Shown one piece after another: positions 29,730 through 32,192 of a DNA stretch of 32,192 nucleotides. The stretch comes from a virus: positions 1 to 32,192 of the IMG/VR virus record IMGVR_UViG_3300027754_000287, one strand, 5' to 3'. The notes under the pieces are model-generated. The model ran no database searches and was not told where the DNA came from. It saw only the letters and a list, made by a program, of their open reading frames with translations. A program made the translations under genes and the position numbers. Within the stretch, counting starts at the first letter, position 1. Every line of letters begins with the position of its first letter.

Positions 29730-30596
29730 ATGGGATTTTTTCGCAAAATCAAAGCCAGTCTAGTACCCGCGCCTGTCACTGAGTATATTGGTGAGCGGGG
29801 TAATATCTTCTTTGATATTGACACTGGTGAACTCAGACTCAGCAATGGCATAACTCCTGGCGGGGTACCCATACTGGGTGGTGGCACTGGTGCTGTACAA
29901 GTTCGGGATAACGGATCATTACAGGGCACAGCAGCCACACTGAATTTCGGTAACAATGTAACAGTCACCGTGGCCACTGGTGTTGCTGGTGTGGAAGTGG
30001 TCCCGGTTAAAATTTTTGAAACTGCACCCACAGATGCGGCTGTGGGAGATTTATGGTATCAGCACAGCACTGGTCAACTGCGTATCTATTACTCAGCATC
30101 CTGGCAGACACTGGTCACCAACGGCGGCATTGGCAACCAGGGTGCTCAGGGCGCTCAGGGCGCTCAGGGTGCTCAGGGCGCTCAGGGCGCATCAGGCACG
30201 GCTGGTATAGATGGCCTTAGGGGGGCAACTGGTGTTCAGGGATCACAGGGTATTCAGGGATTTCGCGGCTGGACTGGCTCCCAGGGTACACAGGGATATC
30301 AGGGAACTATTGGCGCAACTGGCGTTCAGGGCACACAAGGAAATCAGGGAACTTTTGGCGCAACTGGCGTTCAGGGCTCTCAGGGATATCAGGGAACTAT
30401 TGGCGCAACTGGCGTGCAGGGCACTCAGGGAAATATTGGCGTAACTGGAGCCACGGGGTCAGGTGCTACTGGCGCAACTGGCGTTCAGGGCACACAGGGA
30501 ATTCCTGGGGTGGCTGGAATTATTAATTTTGACGGAGGTTACCCTAGTATATCCCATGTGGGTGGACCAGCATTTGATTGTGGTGGCGTGGTTTAG
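29730..30596 (+). CDS. Collagen-like fibre protein
   Basis: This 288-residue virion fibre. Residues 1-45 (ending TGELRLSNGITPGG) are a short Mtd-like attachment domain. Residues 90-125 carry the motif AVGDLWYQHSTGQLRIYYSA, which is common on phage fibre and collar proteins. Residues 130-255 are G-x-x collagen-like, first (GAQ)n, then repeats of GVQGTQG, GYQGTIGAT and so on, seen in the DNA as imperfect repeats. The C-terminal 25 residues (INFDGGYPSISHVGGPAFDC) form a short tip. The late promoter and hairpin-controlled ribosome-binding site lie directly upstream. Confidence 0.85.
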   Translation: MGFFRKIKASLVPAPVTEYIGERGNIFFDIDTGELRLSNGITPGGVPILGGGTGAVQVRDNGSLQGTAATLNFGNNVTVTVATGVAGVEVVPVKIFETAPTDAAVGDLWYQHSTGQLRIYYSASWQTLVTNGGIGNQGAQGAQGAQGAQGAQGASGTAGIDGLRGATGVQGSQGIQGFRGWTGSQGTQGYQGTIGATGVQGTQGNQGTFGATGVQGSQGYQGTIGATGVQGTQGNIGVTGATGSGATGATGVQGTQGIPGVAGIINFDGGYPSISHVGGPAFDCGGVV

Positions 30597-30604
30597 AATA
30601 AATA
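30597..30604 (+). promoter_or_regulatory. Late promoter-like motif AATAAATA
   Basis: AATAAATA, one base from consensus, spans the end of the fibre gene (stop at 30596) and is followed by GGAG (30611-30614) and the ATG at 30625. Confidence 0.45.
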
Positions 30605-30624
30605 AACAATGGAGCTTACTGTAG

Positions 30625-31488
30625 ATGCCTTATATTCAATTTCAGTTTAGACGAGGATTGGCGAGTGAATGGACTTCAGCAAATCCTGTCTTGGCTGATG
30701 GCGAAATGGGTATTGAAACTGATACTCGTAAAGTCAAAATAGGAGATGGCACCACTAATTGGCGCCCGCTGCCCTATGGTTTATTTTCGCCGGATCTTCA
30801 AGTAATCACCACGGCGGGCTCCACCACTAACATAGCACTCAGTATTACCAATACCACTGTTAGCTCCAACACAGTCACTGGCGCACTCACGGTATCCGGC
30901 GGAGTGGGCGTGGGTGGCAACTTAAACCTGGGCGGTAATGCCAGTGTCACTGGTAAAACCACAGTGGGTGACATCATTTACCCCACCAGTAACAACACTA
31001 TTAATATCGGTACACCCACTGCTAGGTTTGGTACTATCTTTGCCAGCGGCAACAGCTTGGATCTGGGCGGCACAGTGCTGTCAGCCAATCTGGGTAATCT
31101 GTATGTGAATAATGTGCTGGTGATCAGTGGTAACAACATCGGTGTTACCACTGGAAATTTCAGCACCAGTGTCAGCACACCCACTGTGCTGAGTAATTCA
31201 GCAGCGGTGGCGGTGGGCACTTCAGCCACCACAGTGGATCAGTTTGCGGTGGGTACTTACACCACAGCCAAGTATATTATTCAGACCACCAATGGCAGCA
31301 ACTACCACAGCACTGAGGCTTTTCTGGTCAACGACGGCACCAATGCTTATCTCACGGTGTATGCCAGTGTGACCAACAACATAAAACTGATTAATCTGGA
31401 CGCAGATATATCCGGTGGTAATGTGCGTCTCAGAGCCACTGGCACAGGCGCTGGCAACAGCGTCAAAGTATTTTCTACTAAGATTTAA
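30625..31488 (+). CDS. Fibre-type virion protein with Mtd-like N-terminus
   Basis: This 287-residue protein. Residues 1-50 are the clearest Mtd/attachment-type domain of the region (FQFRRGLASEWTSANPVLAD, then a segment with GEMGIETDTRKVKIGDGTTN). Residues 55-120 are Thr/Ser/Gly-rich strands with SGGVGVGGNLNLGGNASVTG, a repeat type of fibre shafts. The middle (SNNTINIGTPTARFGTIFAS) is a typical beta-helical shaft segment. The C-terminal 90 residues are also strand-rich. It sits 28 bases after the collagen-like gene with its own late-type motif and GGAG. Probably a further fibre or short-fibre subunit; its partner is unknown. Confidence 0.8.
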   Translation: MPYIQFQFRRGLASEWTSANPVLADGEMGIETDTRKVKIGDGTTNWRPLPYGLFSPDLQVITTAGSTTNIALSITNTTVSSNTVTGALTVSGGVGVGGNLNLGGNASVTGKTTVGDIIYPTSNNTINIGTPTARFGTIFASGNSLDLGGTVLSANLGNLYVNNVLVISGNNIGVTTGNFSTSVSTPTVLSNSAAVAVGTSATTVDQFAVGTYTTAKYIIQTTNGSNYHSTEAFLVNDGTNAYLTVYASVTNNIKLINLDADISGGNVRLRATGTGAGNSVKVFSTKI

Positions 31489-31511
31489 CCATGTAAATCA
31501 GCAGTAATTGC

Positions 31512-31519
31512 CATAAATA
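31512..31519 (+). promoter_or_regulatory. Late promoter motif CATAAATA for the last fibre gene
   Basis: CATAAATA lies 33 bases before the ATG at 31553, which has AGGAG at 31541-31545. An imperfect inverted repeat (31502-31514 with 31553-31564) overlaps the promoter on its left arm and the start codon on its right. Confidence 0.65.
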
Positions 31520-31552
31520 ACTTGTAACAAGCATACCACCAGGAGATCAGCA

Positions 31553-32192
31553 ATGGCGTTACAGAATTTTACCATAGAATACGGGGTCACTATCGGAAAT
31601 GCCAACATCACTGGCAGCAGTGGAAATGTCAATACCAGTGGGTATGTGAATGCCAACTTCATCACGGTGGGTAATACCATCAGTGTTACTGGCAACGCTA
31701 ATGTGGGTAATTTGGGTGCTACCAATGCTAATGTAACAGCAATTACGGTCACAGGCAATGCCAATGTGGGAAATATTGGTGCTACAGCCGCGGTGATCAC
31801 AGGCAATGCCAATGTGGGCAATATTGGTGCTACAGCCGCGGTGATCACAGCCAATGCTACATTTGGTAATATTAACAGTGTAAGTGGTATACTCAGTGTC
31901 ACAGGCAATGCCAATGTGGGAAATATTGGTGCTACAAATGCTAATGTAACAGCAATTACTGTCACAGGCAACGCCAATGTGGGTAATATCGGTGCCGGCA
32001 ATGCAGTGATCACAGCCAATGCTACATTTGGTAATATTAACAGTGTAAGTGGTATACTCAGTGTTACTGGCAACATCACTGGTGGAAACGTTATCGGACC
32101 ACTGGCCAATGGCACCAGCAACATCACCATCACGTCCAGTGGAAATGTCAGTATTACATCAGCTGGTAACGCCAATGTGCTGGTAGTCACTG
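31553..32192 (+). CDS. Repeat-rich fibre protein, partial (runs off right edge)
   Basis: This frame is open from the ATG to the window edge (213 codons, no stop). After a short start (MALQNFTIEYGVTIGNANIT) it is built of a repeated unit, TGNANVGNIGA(T)-x-x-(A)VI, and a second unit, ANATFGNINSVSGILSVTGN, the beta-helical type of shaft repeat. The same TGNANVGNIG unit occurs once in the large fibre at about 27175-27220. The DNA repeats are near-exact, so the gene can change by recombination. Opposite-strand frames here are artefacts of the repeats. Late expression from 31512 is likely. Confidence 0.85.
   Translation, partial: MALQNFTIEYGVTIGNANITGSSGNVNTSGYVNANFITVGNTISVTGNANVGNLGATNANVTAITVTGNANVGNIGATAAVITGNANVGNIGATAAVITANATFGNINSVSGILSVTGNANVGNIGATNANVTAITVTGNANVGNIGAGNAVITANATFGNINSVSGILSVTGNITGGNVIGPLANGTSNITITSSGNVSITSAGNANVLVVT
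31841..32064 (+). repeat. Exact 59-base direct repeat plus 48-base units in the last fibre gene
   Basis: Bases 31841-31899 recur exactly at 32006-32064. Between and before them lie 48-base units with ACAGGCAATGCCAATGTGGG (starting at 31751 and 31799). Confidence 0.85.

Noticed and set aside
31498-32190. Long leftward open frame opposite the last fibre gene
   Set aside because: The repeat-rich fibre DNA leaves reverse frames open; the hydrophobic repetitive product is an artefact, and the rightward frame has a late promoter and AGGAG.

Overview
This window is part of the genome of a tailed phage of the T4-like myovirus type, probably a distant relative of the marine and freshwater (cyanophage- or pelagiphage-like) T4-like viruses rather than of T4 itself. 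The evidence is a set of T4 core proteins readable from their motifs: tail tube gp19, head completion gp4, small and large terminase gp16 and gp17, ssDNA-binding gp32, recombinase UvsX and helicase UvsW. NATAAATA late-promoter motifs of the kind read by the T4 gp55 sigma factor also stand before structural genes. The host cannot be named. The early promoters have good sigma70-type -35/-10 boxes, so a bacterium with ordinary sigma70 polymerase is likely.

Layout. 1-11.9 kb is a late, morphogenesis region. It holds a leftward low-complexity structural gene cut by the window edge, then rightward gp19, a gp54-like tail-tube/baseplate protein, a small unknown, gp4 and gp16. These are followed by a run of four proteins with candidate capsid-targeting N-termini, a leftward HNH endonuclease, gp17, a 575-aa structural candidate and a small zinc protein. 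11.9-14.9 kb is a recombination module: gp32 with a structured leader, a UUCG terminator, uvsX and two small genes, then a second UUCG terminator. 14.9-19.4 kb is an accessory early region in which nearly every gene or gene pair has its own copy of one promoter cassette. Its genes are an unknown, an RNA ligase with a pentapeptide-repeat protein, two unknowns separated by about 345 bases of structured non-coding DNA, and an AAA+ ATPase. 19.4-25.6 kb is a replication-type block: an unknown, uvsW, a conserved hypothetical, three tandem paralogous small genes, a possible gp62-like clamp-loader subunit, a zinc-finger hypothetical, a 190-aa protein carrying the landmark motifs of C-family (DnaE) polymerases, and a leftward conserved hypothetical. 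25.6-32.2 kb is a second late region of host-range proteins: an adaptor-like structural protein, a large mosaic tail fibre, a small unknown, a collagen-like fibre and two further repeat-rich fibres, the last cut by the window edge.

How it works together. Early and middle genes (recombination, RNA repair, replication helpers) are fired by sigma70-like extended -10 promoters and partly insulated by terminators. Structural genes lie behind T4-type late promoters. At several late genes the promoter lies so close to the start codon that the mRNA should be leaderless or nearly so. At one fibre gene an inverted repeat straddles the promoter, so only read-through RNA could hide the ribosome-binding site. 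The most unusual items are the miniature DnaE-like protein, the amplified promoter cassettes, the CTS-bearing head-protein cluster and the overlapping paralogue triplet. No tRNA, CRISPR array, integrase or insertion sequence was seen.
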